Below are positions 20,298 through 31,550 of a DNA stretch of 64,000 nucleotides, in pieces. Origin of the DNA: Dastarcus helophoroides (taxonomy: Eukaryota > Arthropoda > Insecta > Coleoptera > Bothrideridae). Every line of letters begins with the position of its first letter. The first letter of the stretch is position 1. The position numbers and the translations under genes were made by a program. The stretch spans positions 35,897,992-35,961,991 of the forward strand of contig CM053329.1 in the NCBI GenBank assembly GCA_028583605.1, read 5' to 3'. The notes beneath the pieces are model-generated. The model was given only the letters and a program-made list of their open reading frames with translations, did not search any database and was not told the DNA's origin.

Positions 20298-22122
20298 TTA
20301 CTTATTTTTGCACGAACTGTTGTTATCACATTTGCTGTTACACTGTATAAAGCCCTGTGTCGATTCGGATGCTAGGCCCGAAACAGTACGGAGGAATACA
20401 GGCGATGACGGAACTGATGAAATATCAATGAAATCGGAGTCGGCTAAGGTAAACTCATTACGATCGTACAGCGACTGCAAAGTTCCATCTTTCGTACCTG
20501 AAAATTGATTTAAAAGTGGGTTAAACATACAATCTGAATTAATTTACCTACCAATCTGATAAAGTTCACTGTCGTTAACACCAAGTACAACAGCTAACAC
20601 ATTTCTTGGGACAAGCCTACCTCTGTCAACATCAGGTACGCGAACAATAACAGTTCTTACTACATCAATGGGTGGCAAGTTCGAGTTGGACAGAGAAACC
20701 ATTTTCTCGGCTTGCTTTTCAAGTCCACTTTTGGCCTGCTCCCGTACATCATTTATTTTTTCACTTCTCAAACATCGGTTACATTTAATGTTCTGTTCAC
20801 CTCCTCCATTTCCTTCGTTAGTTGTCCCGCAAATATTGTGAATGGGTAAGGAACACACTAAACATTTATGACTGTCTAAAACTTCATTTGTGCAAATTGT
20901 ACACACATCTTTTCCTTGTTCTTCATTTTCAGTGTTCCTTCTGTATGTCAAATTATCTTCCTCATCTAAGCACAAATGTCCGTCCTCACGCATGCGTGGG
21001 TTTGTTTGATCAAACAACATTTGCAGCTCTTCTTCTGTTTCAATGTTTGCCAAGAGTTCCTTTGGAAGTGATGAATCTTTCAGCCCAATCCTCTGAGGCG
21101 TGCCAAACATAGCTTCATAAGGACTTTTAGTTATTCCTGTATGCAGGGAACGATTTTTATTACTTTGCACAAATCGCAGCCCTTCAGACCATTTCTTTGT
21201 GTTTTCGTCTGCCATCCATGTAACTAGCATATCTCTTACATCCTGATTCGATCTCTCCACGGACCCTTGACTTTGGGAATGGCGAGGTTTTCCATGCACC
21301 AGCTTCAAACCGGGCCACATTTCAGAAAGATTTTGTACTATGCGGTTTGCAAATTCTCTGCCATCGTCACTTTGTAGAATCATGGGTGCGCCAAACAAAC
21401 AAAAAATGTCTACTAAATGATAAGCAACTTCTTCGGCTGTTTTTGATTTTAATGCCCTTAGTACCGTGAATTTTGTTAAGTGGTCTTGGTAATTGAGGAT
21501 AAAACGAAAATCACCATCTGGTTCACTTTGCATGTCAATTAAATCTACTTGGCAGCGAGAGTTCATTTCATCTGTTACAATTGGCTTTACAACTAAACCT
21601 TTTCTTTTCACTTTCTTTTTTAATTGGCATTGTTCGCAAAGTGATAAATAAACCTCAATTATTTGCCGCGTTATGTTACAATATTTTCTTTTCAGCTCAC
21701 AATCCATAACTGAAAATAAAGAAATAAATAGATTTATATCCCAGCGAAAAACCGTAGAAAAAAAAAAACAAACCTCGTAATCTCTTGTGTCCTGCCCCTA
21801 TATGCGCCGAATGAATGATGTCAAATAATTCGTCGGTCGTCCAAAAGTAACGCAACTCAGCAGTTTCCTCCGTCCTGCTCTCTACTAGCTTTTCGGTTTC
21901 ACCAATTTTCAAAATATCGTACCTTTTTAATCGTCGCCGTTGTTTTGAAGTAATTGTTTCACCGTTACTCTTACATGCTTTTGCTAATTTTACATCTGCA
22001 AGTATTTGATCATATCTTTTTTTTCTTGTAAAAATATTACTACGATCATTGCTATCCCTTATGACTTTTTGCAAATTATTATTGAAACGCAACTTAAGAT
22101 CTTCTATGGCACAAGTATACAT
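20298..22122 (-). CDS. Ginger-type transposase/integrase, KRBA2-like, three exons
   Basis: The proposed CDS joins 22122-21774, 21709-20552 and 20497-20298 on the minus strand: 1707 nt, 568 residues. Introns are 64 nt (donor GTTTGT, acceptor TTTTCAG) and 54 nt (donor GTAGGT, acceptor TTTTCAG). Joining across them restores a continuous family-like protein. The chosen ATG has AAAA before it; an in-frame ATG 33 nt upstream is possible. Order: a basic N-terminal region; an HHCC zinc finger ending in CEQC (C141, C144); an integrase core with D172 (VDLIDM), D231 (QSDDGREF) and E268 (SVERSN), 36 residues between the last two; a C4HC3-like PHD-type finger (CTIC to CNRC, about 390-430); and a cysteine-containing tail (QCNSKC). 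This is the layout of insect proteins annotated KRAB-A domain-containing protein 2-like, which derive from Ginger-type transposons. Expected role: nuclear DNA cleavage and strand transfer of its own element. No stop or frameshift is visible, so it could be active. Confidence 0.85.
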
Positions 22123-22254
22123 TTTTAACCTACCACCTATCAACAGTTGCACCAAACTGCTTACTACCCACTACACACTCGAATGAAGATAGATTTAGCC
22201 AGTGTACATGTTGAGACAAGTACAAAATAGGCTTTTGTACATTTCGTTTATGTG

Positions 22255-22494
22255 CTTGACGCGTTCTGGTATAGCTGCGAATGCCAGAACGCATTCTGGC
22301 TATTTTCAGAAAGCCAGTACGCGAATTATTCAACAACTTCGCTTTCTGGCAGTCGTGAGAGACCCAGAACGCATCCTGGTCTATATCAAACGGCCAGAAA
22401 GCGATATTTCGGACATTGGCAATTTGCTAGTGGCCAGAACGCGTTTTGGCCGTTTTCTTTGGCCATTGGGCGAAATCGGTGTTTGATCCTAACA
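22255..22494 (-). repeat. Right terminal inverted repeat of the Ginger-type element
   Basis: Complement of the left terminus with only a few differences, for example GCGTTTTGGCCGTTTTC at 22441 against GCGGCCAAAATGCG on the left. The same GCCAGAACGC-type words recur. Little divergence between the two arms fits a recent insertion or ongoing conversion. Confidence 0.9.
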
Positions 22495-22498
22495 TATA

Positions 22499-22976
22499 TT
22501 TTAAATATTTTACCTCCGTGTGTGCATGCATATTTCAAGCTTTTTATGTTGCATATAATCAGGTCTCTAGCGATTTTCAAATAATTGTACTATATGATTA
22601 TTTCTTACATAATATGAAGTGCAATATAGGCAATTATCTATACGTTCATTTGTCTTTATATATCAGGGGGGAGTAAATTGAGTTGAATGGGATTTCTACT
22701 GAACGGTCTTACGTGTGGTCTTAAGCATAATTTAGGTAACTTTCTCACTCGATTGCACGGACAGGAAAAGTTCAAAAAGGAACCTTCACCAAATTGTCGA
22801 CCCCTTGTTTGAAACTTTATTATAAAAGTCGTTTGTCTTCGTAATTTTATTTTCTTAAAAACTGTTCTGCGTATAATAGTATTAAAATTTCACTTTGCTG
22901 CGATACAGATTCTCATTTATTTTCTTTATATTTATTCTCTTAAATCTGTCACTGGAGCATAAATACTGTAACAAAA
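22499..22976. other. Unidentified sequence, no gene seen
   Basis: AT-rich, without visible repeats or an open frame of note. Confidence 0.4.
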
Positions 22977-23317
22977 TATAGTTATAGAATTTGTAATGGT
23001 GATTTTGTGGGGAACTTTCCAGAAACGTTTCCAGAAACGTTTGATAATGAATCATACGGCAGATAAGCGCTCTAATGTTTCCTCCAACGACAAAGGAAAG
23101 TTCCGTTCTAGAAACCGGAACGGGACTTATAAACACGCAGTCGTCTTTTCCTCAGTTAGTGAGTCAATGAGTTGGTTAGTAATTAAACACGTAGTTAGTT
23201 CGTTAGTCAGTTAATTAGTAAGTGGGTCAGTTAAGTGAATTATAATTCAAAATCTGTTTGGAAATAAAGTGGTTACAATTCACGAAGTATTAATTCTCAA
23301 ACAGAGGACGCGCACGA
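22977..23317 (+). mobile_element. Solo LTR, Ty3/Gypsy-like, copy 3
   Basis: It starts TGTAACAAAATATAG and ends near GGACGCGCACGA, matching the complement of the copy at 13846 along its length (TTCCAGAAACG, GGAACGGGACTTATAAACAC, GGAAATAAAGTGGTTAC, AATTCACGAAGT). TATA-like TTATAAAC lies near 23127, Inr-like CTCAGTTAGTG follows, and an AATAAA poly(A) signal is at about 23263. Ends are diverged and the target duplication is not clear. Confidence 0.75.
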
Positions 23318-24009
23318 TTTTATTCTGTGGAGATGCCACTCGATTGATTTCTGAAATTTAAACTCATTAATTCGTTTCCATGCAGGTGGATAATGTTATA
23401 TTACGTATTACAACCTGAATACAAACACTGTTATTAAGCCTATTATAGGGGCCCTTTTGTTCACACGTGACAGGAATTATGGGACTGAATCTCGGACACA
23501 TATCAGCCGTGACAGCTCATCTAATAACGTTGCAATGTAATAGGAAACTGGATATTTTATTTAGGGCCTGAAGCCCTTAGCAAGTCATTAACTCTTACGG
23601 TTTTTCTATGCAATTATTTGCTACTTTCTGAAGAACTTTTTTACCTAGAAAAGTAAAGTATGTATCTTGTGGTAGCCATCAGAAGGGAACGTTAGTAAAG
23701 AGAAAAAACTTAATTTGGATTGCATGTCCTATGACGTGTCTTATAAATGGGGAAGCCTAACTGGGAAAGAAACAACAAAAATTAGGATTTTAAGGTCAAG
23801 TGCCTTAAAATGGATAATTTGACGACGAGGGACATTATAGTGCATTCAAAAATATTATTATTTTATAATTACTGAGCAAATTTTCTGAATTCAACCTCTA
23901 ACTGGGTGAAAATATGCATACCATTTTGATGATGACTGATGAGTCAGTTTCTGGGTTGTATTTTTTCAATGAACTAATCAAATTGTTTATAAACTCAAGT
24001 GATTTGTTG
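23318..24009. other. Unidentified sequence, no gene seen
   Basis: Mixed composition, no repeat partner noticed and no meaningful open frame. Confidence 0.4.
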
Positions 24010-24235
24010 GTAAAATGTTCCAAATATGAATTCATATCTGTACGAATTCACGTTTCTATATAAAATGCGAATGAAGCATGAGAGAGTTACCATAAAACAG
24101 AACATAAGCACGACACAAAATTTGATAACAGTAACATAGTAAATATGTAGGAATATTACAGAATAAAGAATAGAATAATAGAAAGAATAGTCACGAGTCA
24201 AGTTAAATAGATCAAACGCAGGAAATATCATAGTA
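24010..24235 (+). repeat. Dispersed repeat, inverted partner at 11920-12175
   Basis: GCATGAGAGAGTTACCAT at about 24076 and the flanking CACGACACAAAATTTGATAAC and TAGTAAATATGTAGG blocks correspond in inverse order to 11925-12050. No ORF; class unknown. Confidence 0.5.
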
Positions 24236-24317
24236 TTTTTTTTATGAAAACTACATCATGCTGTGTACAAGCTTCATTTGGGATGCACAAAATTATTAAA
24301 AGAATCGACGTCTCATA

Positions 24318-25181
24318 TACGAGGGTACATCAAATAATAACCGGATTTTTTCAAAATTTTTTGCTACAAGAAACATACATGAAAGTCATTAACTATTTTT
24401 ATACATAATTTCCTAATTTTGTTATGGATTTTTCCCAACGGATTGGGAGTTTTCTTTATGCCTCCATCATAAAAATAATGTAGGCGCATTTGCAGCCAAC
24501 TGCGCACAAATAACTCAACAAAAGCATCATCATGCAATCCCTCATCTCCCAGGGCTTCTTTTAGTGGCCCAAACATATGATAATCGCATGGTGATAAGTC
24601 GGGACTATAAGGAGGGTGTTCTAATGTTACCCAAAGCATTTCCTCTAATGTGTCAGATTGGCTGAGTGGGGGCGGGCATTGTCGTGAAGAAAAATCACAT
24701 TTCTGACCGAAAATTCGCGCCTCTTCAGCCGATATGCACGTTTTGCTTCATCCAATAGTAGGCAGCATTAAGCGTACAACATTTATGCAGAAAATCAACG
24801 TGCACAAACTCGTTTAAAATTCTTGTTGCAAGAACTTTTCCAGCTGAGAGTTTGTCCTTCCAAAAATTATTTGTGCCATTCATACACTTGAGATTTCTTC
24901 AAATAAGTACCTCCAAACTGTGCTTCTAATCTACGAAGAATTTTTGCAGGTATAACACCTTCAACTGCAAGCAATTTAATAATAATGCGCTGCGCAACGT
25001 GCGGATGAATCTCTTGCTCACTCATTGTATTTACAACTAACGAACAGCGAGAAAAAAATTCGCTAGAGCGCAGGAAGTCACGTGATATCCCCACCTAACA
25101 TATCTAAGAGAATGCGCAGACTCCCGACGCTCTCATGGCGACATGATAGAAATTACGGTTCATATTTGATTTATCCTCGTA
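24318..25181 (-). mobile_element. Internally deleted mariner element with a transposase pseudogene
   Basis: The termini TACGAGGGTACATCAAATAA (24318) and, inverted, TACGAGGATAAATCAAATAT (ending 25181) are TIRs, each bordered by TA (24316-24317, 25182-25183). At 864 bp it is shorter than a usual mariner of about 1.3 kb. On the minus strand, 25022-24867 encodes the N-terminal helix-turn-helix part (ends QVYEWHK). The sequence then jumps to a mid-protein segment, with a stop after QNVHIG. HDNARPH (second catalytic Asp) follows in another frame near 24690, and PPYSPDLSPCDY (third Asp) is at about 24610. The region of the first catalytic Asp is missing. The copy cannot make transposase, though its TIRs could still be mobilised in trans. 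Confidence 0.9.
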
Positions 25182-25183
25182 TA

Positions 25184-25720
25184 AATTGCATTTTTATTTT
25201 CCTCCAACGTAAGAGTCTTGTTTTTTTTTGTCCATGATTATCCCTACTTCCTCTCGTAACTTTTTAGTGGAAGTACCCCTTCACAATAAATGCATCAGCA
25301 ATTTTTTTGTTCAAATGCAACCCTTAATATAAATTAAGAAAAGGCATTTTTACTACCGTCTGTATGAGTACACGTGATTAATTAAATTTTCTTTAAAGGA
25401 CTTTGGAGGCGTTGAGACGTGTTACTGCATACGTGTTTTTCCTTTTCCCCTTTTTGGCTTCGGTTCGTCTCATTTCCGGGAACAATTCCTCGCACTTCGA
25501 CGCACAAGTTTAAGGATGAAACGGTCTGCACAATTGGCCATTTATGCCGAAGGAACGAAATATGGACAAAAAACGAACGTCTTGGGTAAAAATTTCATAC
25601 AAATAAAAATATTCAGTCTATACGTATTATTGCCATTACTTTGCGAACTTTACAATTAAAAAACTATTATTATTTTCGGCTGAGAAATTAAAAGGATATT
25701 TTTTTATGTTGAGTTGTCGT
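25184..25720. other. Single-copy sequence, no gene seen
   Basis: More GC-rich than its surroundings between about 25400 and 25580 (TTTTTGGCTTCGGTTCG, CATTTCCGGGAACAATTCC, GCACAATTGGCCATTTATGC). No long frame. The composition would fit a conserved non-coding block, which needs comparison with relatives to establish. Confidence 0.35.
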
Positions 25721-25835
25721 TGGTTATCTTTAAAAATTGATATCAAATCTTATCCCCTGAGACCAAGAAAGATTAAAAAGTACAACAAGAGTTGCTCTAA
25801 TGCGTTTGAATAGCCAAACTGGTCCAAAGAATGTT
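25721..25835 (+). repeat. P repeat arm forming the 3' end of the Penelope-like element
   Basis: TGGTTATCTTTAAAAATTGA, CCCCTGAGACCAAGAAAGAT, then TGCTCTAATGCGTTTGAATA is a P arm. Read in the sense of the adjacent reverse transcriptase (minus strand) it lies at the 3' end: TATTCAAACGCATTAGAGCA, then the oligo-T and GGGGATAAG blocks, then GATAACCA. This ties the non-coding P palindromes to a Penelope-like source. Confidence 0.75.
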
Positions 25836-26055
25836 TCACGCCTTTACCACATCGGCAATTAAATAAATAATTACGCGATACGTATTTCGCCAGCAGAACT
25901 GGCATTTTCAAGCGCACTAATCTAAAAAGATTAGCAAAAGATGACGTCATCTGCATTGAGATTCAAATCGATACTGGCGGTCTTTTGCTTTCTTTCCTAT
26001 TTCTAATTGTTTAACACATCTGGTGCATGCAATTTTGACCTGCCACAAATAGCCT

Positions 26056-27313
26056 TCAATAAAGTGGAGGCCGCCAATGGTCCTTTATTTCCGTTGAGGG
26101 CCTCTGATTGATATAAATTGTTTCGTATGCATCAAGTTCTCTGCTCTTTGTGACCGATCTTAACAATTTTAAATCTTCCATGTTAATTTTGTGTCCTGTA
26201 CTTATCATATGTAGGGCGACACTTGATTTTTCTTCTCTATTGTATCTAAAATGAGCCATATGTTCTTTAAATCTGGTTTTAATGGATCTCTTGGTCTATC
26301 CAACATATAATAAATTACAATTGTTACAGCTTATTTCGTAAATTCCGGAATTCTCAAGCTTGTCCAATTTATCTTTAGCATTAGCCAAATTATTGCGGAG
26401 ACTGTTATTGGCTGTGTACACTATTTTACGTTGTTTTCTTTTAAAACTTTATTAATTTTATTGGTGATATTTGGGTAAAATGGTAATTTCACAACGGTTG
26501 TAGGAGTGTTATCTTTAGATTGGTCAAGCTTAGAGCAATCCTGAATTATTTTCTTAAATCTACATTTTCTTAACGTGCTGTTTACTGTTTCGACGGGGAC
26601 ACCATTAAAAATCGCAACATCTTTAATGTAAGCTAATTCTTTTGTATACCTGGATTTACTTAGAGGAACATTTAAAAGCCTGTTGATTAAAAAATGTATA
26701 CTTGCTGATTTCTGTTGTGGACAATGATTAGAATCAGCTGTGATAAAGCGATTTGTATTGGTTTCTTTTCTGTTTATATCGAACTCTAAAGTATTTTTAT
26801 TTCTAATAACCAAGATATCTAAAAACGGAAGTAATCCATAGGTTTCTTTTTCAAATGTAAAGTTAACTGAATTGTATTTTGAGTTTAACTTATCAACGAA
26901 ATTTTGAACTTCATATTTACTGGTGTCAAAAACTGCAAAAATGTCGTCTACGTATCGTATCCAAATTCGAGGAAAGTTTATTAATTCATTTTTGATTTCT
27001 TGTTCAAAATTGTCCATGAAAAGATTTGCTAGAAATGGATTTAGTGGATTTTCCATGGTGGTACCATTTGTTTATAAAATTTATTGTCAAACTGGAAGAC
27101 GTTCTGTTTCATGCATAATGAAGTTGGAGTTAAATATTATGAAATTACTTCTTTGTCTATTTGATTGAATGTCAAGAGTTTTTCTAAATAATTTAAAGTT
27201 TCGGGTATTGGTACGCTGGGAAAAAGTGAACTTACATCAAAAGATACCAGAATTTCTGTGGGTGACAAGGTAAAATCTTTAATTTTATTTTTTGCAACAT
27301 CAATTAAAAAACT
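26056..27313 (-). pseudogene. Penelope-like RT/GIY-YIG protein remnant
   Basis: The longest intact part (27056-26421, 211 residues) starts at MENPLNPFLA and has the RT active-site motif YVDD at residues 35-38, then the LLPFLDILV block usual for these enzymes and NRLLNVPLS. Upstream, ILVSFDVSSLFPSV carries the motif A aspartate in a different frame, with a stop after KEVIS near 27150. Downstream, a shift near 26420 leads into the GIY-YIG region: SGIYEISCNNC, LLYVG, a TAG stop, then TKRSIKTRFKEHMAHF and a histidine/acidic C-terminal part ending at 26056. In an active element this protein nicks DNA and primes reverse transcription; this copy cannot be translated as one chain. Confidence 0.85.
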
Positions 27314-27315
27314 TC

Positions 27316-28620
27316 AACTAAAAAAGTCACTTCAATAAAATTAAAAAAGTCACTTCAATAAAAAAAGTAGCAAATTAAAGCAACAAGTTTCTTTCAGATC
27401 TTTAGGTTAAAAGTTTTTATCCTTACAGTTCCTGAAAAATAAAAAAAACTATCAACCAAAATTTTTTCCAAATGTTTGCCTACATTTAAAAAATCCCATG
27501 CATTTCAATAATAATTTTACATCATTCTTATTGCAAGGTTCGTTTAGATAATTTAATCTTCTTCAATCGAATTGAACCTTGGGTTCCACAGGACGATTTT
27601 TTGCTGAGCTATTGTTGTTCAAAATATAAAAAACATTTTTGACCTTTTTTCAATAACTCGGGAAATAATGATTATTCAAAAAACAGCAGTGGTGCTTTGA
27701 TAACTGCCAATCATTCTCTATAAGTTCTAATTACAGTAGTCTAGCTGTATAAGGGTGGAGGGGACATTAGTGTGCATGCACGAGGGCTCTCCTGAGAAAG
27801 GACCCTATCATAGTTTTTTTTAGATCCAATCAAATCAACGCACTCCTTGTTTGTTTAACCAACGATTTTTAAAGCTGAGCAAATGAGAAAAATTAAAAAA
27901 AAAGTCACTCTTGGTGCAGTTGATTTGATCCGCCCCTGGAAGTTGACAATTTAAAAAATAAGATGTCCATGCTTGAGTTTGTTTTTACCTTAAGGTAGTT
28001 CACCTGCAATCATGATGCAATAATATCATGATGCAATAATATGTTTCATTTATGATGACCAGCAATAATCGCAGCTAGGCTGCCACCTCTACTCGATTTT
28101 TAGCATACACTCTATGTGTGGAGATAATAATACAAATCAAGCTGCTTTGCAGTAGACTTCTTGAACTAGCAACACTGCACTACTTATGCAAAAATTTACA
28201 CGTTGGAGCATTTGCCACAGGCAGCTAGACGAAGTAGTGGAGCTGCTATGTTGTCATTACTTCAAAATGTTTCCCTAACGTGCGAAATGAAGTATGAAAA
28301 TTTTGAGAGATGTGTAAATTCAGATTGCGATTACGCAAAATGGGTATCGCTAAAAATCCTCATATTTTACTATTTTGTGCACAATATCACCCTACATGCT
28401 ATATTAATTTCTTATCAAAATCTATTAAAAGGTTTGGTGGGTACACATTAAAATCTATTCCAAAATATTCTTCGTCTATACCTTACTTATTAAAAATTGT
28501 ATGTTTGACATTGAATACCTCGGCTTCAGCACCGGCACAAGCTCTTTAATTTCGCGGTTATATGGACCGCTGATCGGTGGACTCTCCCGGAAAACGCGAA
28601 ATTTGCCAGATGGTCAAATT
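27316..28620. other. Unidentified sequence with a small direct repeat
   Basis: AAAAAAGTCACTTCAATAAA is repeated in tandem at about 27322-27365. The remainder, including the slightly GC-richer 28180-28300 segment and CGGTTATATGGACCGCTGATC at about 28555, has no recognised domain or element. Confidence 0.35.
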
Positions 28621-29870
28621 TTCCGAAAAGTCGAAATTTGGGAATAAACTTGAGATTTGAAAAAAAAGAGGAATTCGGAGAATAAATTAAAATTTCAAGA
28701 AGGGGATAAATTGAAAATATCGAATATTTTAAGGAACAGTCGAAATTTTCAGGAAAAGTCGAAATTTTCAGGAAGAGTCGAAATTTTCAGGAAAAGACGA
28801 AATTTTCAAAAAGAGACGAAATTTAAGAAAAAAGTCGAAATTTGAAAAAATGACCAAATTTTGAAAAAAAATACAACAAATTGGGGAACAAATATTGAAA
28901 CTTTGAGAAAAGGTTGAACTAAAAAAAACTTAATTTTCCTGAGATCCAGAGAAAGTCAAAATTTTTTTTTGGAAATATGCCAAAGCTTCGACAAAAAGAT
29001 AAAGATTGAGAATGATTAATATTTCTTAGGGATAGTGAAATTTAAAAAAAAAGTCACACTTTGAAAACAAAGTCGAAGTTTCGAAAAAAGTACGAAGTAT
29101 AGTAAAAAAGGTCCAAATTTCGATAAAAAGACCAACTTGAGGAAAAAAAAGGTGGCATTTTGCGAACAAAGTTGAAGTTTCGCGAAAAGAACAAATTTTA
29201 GCAAAATAGATGGAAATTTGGATAAAAAGACGAATTTAGGAGAAAAAGTGTAAAGGTGAAACATAAAGAGTTGAATTTTGAGGCAAAAAAATTTAAATTT
29301 TGAGAAGGCAAACTTTGAGAAACCAGTCAAAATGTTCAAAAAGTTAGATTTGAAAGTGCAAATTATCAGAAAAAAGGAATTTTAAAAATAATGGAATAAT
29401 AACAAGAAAGTCAAAATCCAAAAAAAAATCGAGAAATGACAAATTTTGAAGATAAAATTTATTTAAAAGAATAATTATTTATTAAAAGAATATAATTATA
29501 AAAAAATTCAAATTTCAAGGAAGAGACAAATTTTGAGAAGCAAATCGAACCATTCAGAGAGTGCGATTTGAAAAAAAAAACTTAAATTGTCAAAGAAAGA
29601 AAAATTTTGAAAAAAATGTCCAATTTAGAGGGAAATAAGAATTTTAAACAAAATGTAGCGATTTTAAAAAACTCAAGAGTTTTCAAAAAAGCCAAAATTT
29701 GAGCAGTTTCAGAACAGTAAAAAATGAACAAAAAAAAACGAATTTGAAAAATACTGAAAATTTCGAGACAGAGATTAATTTTGAAATAAAAGTTGAAATT
29801 TTTGAATATAAAGTTATGTCAACTGAAAGCTGAAATGTCGTAATAATTTTGAATAATAAAACCATCCATC
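28621..29870. repeat. Degenerate minisatellite, opposite strand sense (GAAAAAGTCGAAATTTT)
   Basis: Units such as AAAAGTCGAAATTTTCAGG and AAAAAGTCGAAATTTG follow each other at 18-22 bp, best between 28735 and 28850. It is the complement of the 16894-19900 consensus. Frames inside are repeat translations. Confidence 0.75.
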
Positions 29871-31320
29871 CATCAGTTTCTGTTTTTTTTTTGTGTTATA
29901 CAAAATACTATTTCTTAGAAAATTATATTTCTCCAAGAGCAAGGATCAAGGATAATTGTTAATTTACGTGGCGAAATGATTAAAAAAAGCTGTTATATCG
30001 TCGTTGCTGTGAAAAAATCGTCTATGTGTTAAAATGTAAAATTTACAGGAGAGCAGAAAAACATATTTATTTGGAAGGGAAAATACAGTAAATCCTCATC
30101 AGATGACGAAAAAAAAAAACATTTTCATAAAAAGGTGCACATAGAAATTTTTTCCACATCAGCGATGATATCTTTTTCTGCTCTCCTGTAAAATTTACAT
30201 TTCAGCTCATGGAATTTTTTCCACCGCAATGGGGATATTCTATTTTTTTTTAAGATTCTTATTTGTTTCATGAGATAACTCCAAATTAGTTGATATTAAT
30301 AAAATCGTATTGTCCAAATTTATCAAATCCAGTAAATTTAATGAAATTAAGGATTAATAATTTCAGGTTCTGAACTCTGTACTTAATAAGCTGATTCATC
30401 AATTTGATGCAAATTAAAATCGTAGGCTATTTTGGACGTTTTTAAATTTCGATCAATTTAATTACATTTTAATAATAACCACTTAACTCTGTTATTAAAA
30501 AGTAATGAAAATGCCCCAAATTGGGATCCAAACAATTAATAGTTTCAATATTTATGGATTATAAAAGGCTCCAAACTAATTGTGCAACCAGACTGAGAAA
30601 TTAATTATCTCTAATTGGAATTGTCGAAGTTAATATTTTAGGTAGAGCTTATTCAAAGGAGATTACTAAAAATAGTCATTTATTTACGGCATTCAGGAAA
30701 AATTTAATGACATTCATTAGTTAATTTTCCTCTTCTTTATTTTCCATGTTGGCGTAAAGGAGAATTCAATTTTCATTTATCATATAGCTGCAAACTTCAA
30801 TCTTCAAAACCCTTTAATTTAATTCAGCTTTTATTTCAAGGAATTTTTCTATGACTGAAATGAAAAATCTCGACTGATATAGAAACGCGAATGTATTCGC
30901 CTGCCTATTTGTCTGTTTTTCACGGCCCAATTACTGAAGCAAATTTGATGAAAATTTATATAGACGTACCTCGCAAGGCGACCTTGTTAACAGGATGTGT
31001 TTAGTTCGGAAAACTCTTCCACTTCCAATTATATATCCAGGAATAGTACATAACCTTTCTACATTTCTATGTAAATAAATATAAAACCTGACAGCGACAT
31101 CAGCGTCACTTAGGGTACAATGTAATTTTGCATCTAGGATTCTTATATAATGGTCTGGTAGCTTAATTTAAAGTGACAGGGCTCAACTTTGCTACTCACC
31201 CACTGGTGACTCGCTAGGCAACCAAATGATCGTACCAACGAATTTGAACAGGACAACATTCTGCAATCTGCACCAACTCTTCAAAATTGTGCATGCTGAT
31301 TGAGTTAGTTTTATTACATT
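29871..31320. other. AT-rich single-copy sequence around a small inverted repeat
   Basis: Apart from the inverted repeat at 30003-30233, no repeated block, domain or useful frame is visible. Confidence 0.4.
30003..30233. mobile_element. Small inverted-repeat element (MITE-like)
   Basis: GTTGCTGTGAAAAAATCG, then ATGTAAAATTTACAGGAGAG and CAGAAA on the left, are mirrored on the right by TTTCTGCTCTCC, TGTAAAATTTACAT and GAATTTTTTCCACCGCAAT. Arms are about 65 bp around a 100-bp centre. The 14-bp word TGTAAAATTTACA is itself palindromic. Target duplication not identified. Confidence 0.6.
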
Positions 31321-31550
31321 CATTCAAACGAATCGACATGTGGCTGGACAAACCAAAGTAAATGGACGTCTAGAGTAACATATTGGCGACCAAGACAAAC
31401 CAAGCGCAGCGCGGGAAGACCACAAAGAAGATGGCTTAATGATATTAGGATACAAGCAGGAAATAGGTGGTTTCAGTTAGCACAGGACAGATCAGCGTGG
31501 AGAAGCATGGAAGAGGCCCAAGTTCAGGAGTGGCAGAAAAAGAAGAAGAA
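31321..31550 (+). pseudogene. C-terminal end of an RTE-like LINE reverse transcriptase
   Basis: An open frame through 31324-31545 gives CGWTNQSKWTSRVTYW, then GRPQRRWLNDIRIQAGNRW, LAQDRSAWRSMEEA and QVQEWQ. The GRPxxRW...AG.W...AQDR..WR...EA.VQ.W pattern is the C-terminal tail of RTE-type non-LTR retrotransposon proteins. The frame then runs directly into the GAAGAT microsatellite. This is a severely 5'-truncated copy, the usual fate of LINE insertions. Confidence 0.8.

Larger units (their letters stand above)
19937..22494 (-). mobile_element. Complete Ginger-type DNA transposon
   Basis: The element is 2558 bp, flanked by the direct repeat TATA (19933-19936 and 22495-22498). It starts TGTTAGGATCAAACACCG and ends with the complement, and the inverted termini extend about 240 bp. 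The terminal TGTTA fits the TGTNR ends described for Ginger transposons, which also make 4-5 bp duplications. It encodes one intact spliced gene on the minus strand for a DDE integrase related to retroviral/Gypsy integrases. No reverse transcriptase, gag or LTR is present, which separates it from an LTR retrotransposon. Confidence 0.85.
25721..27315 (-). mobile_element. Penelope-like retroelement, 5'-truncated, with GIY-YIG region
   Basis: On the minus strand the element contains RT motif A (FDVSSLFPSVP, about 27260), a frameshift just before TTMENPLNPFLANLFM, RT motif C (YVDD), then a GIY-YIG endonuclease region (GIYEI, LLYVG) and a non-coding 3' tail ending in a P-type arm. RT plus C-terminal GIY-YIG is diagnostic of Penelope-like elements. 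The copy is broken: sequence upstream of about 27315 is missing, and there are at least two frameshifts and one internal stop. Confidence 0.85.

Noticed and set aside
20544..22155. Reading the integrase as part of an LTR retrotransposon or retrovirus pol
   Set aside because: No reverse transcriptase, protease, gag, primer-binding site or LTR is present. The gene has introns and lies within 240-bp terminal inverted repeats with a TATA duplication, which fits a Ginger-type DNA transposon.
22252..22584. Frames over the Ginger-type TIRs (ARTHSGYFQKAS-like peptides at both ends)
   Set aside because: The same peptide appears at both ends only because the TIRs are inverted copies. No start context or domain supports translation.
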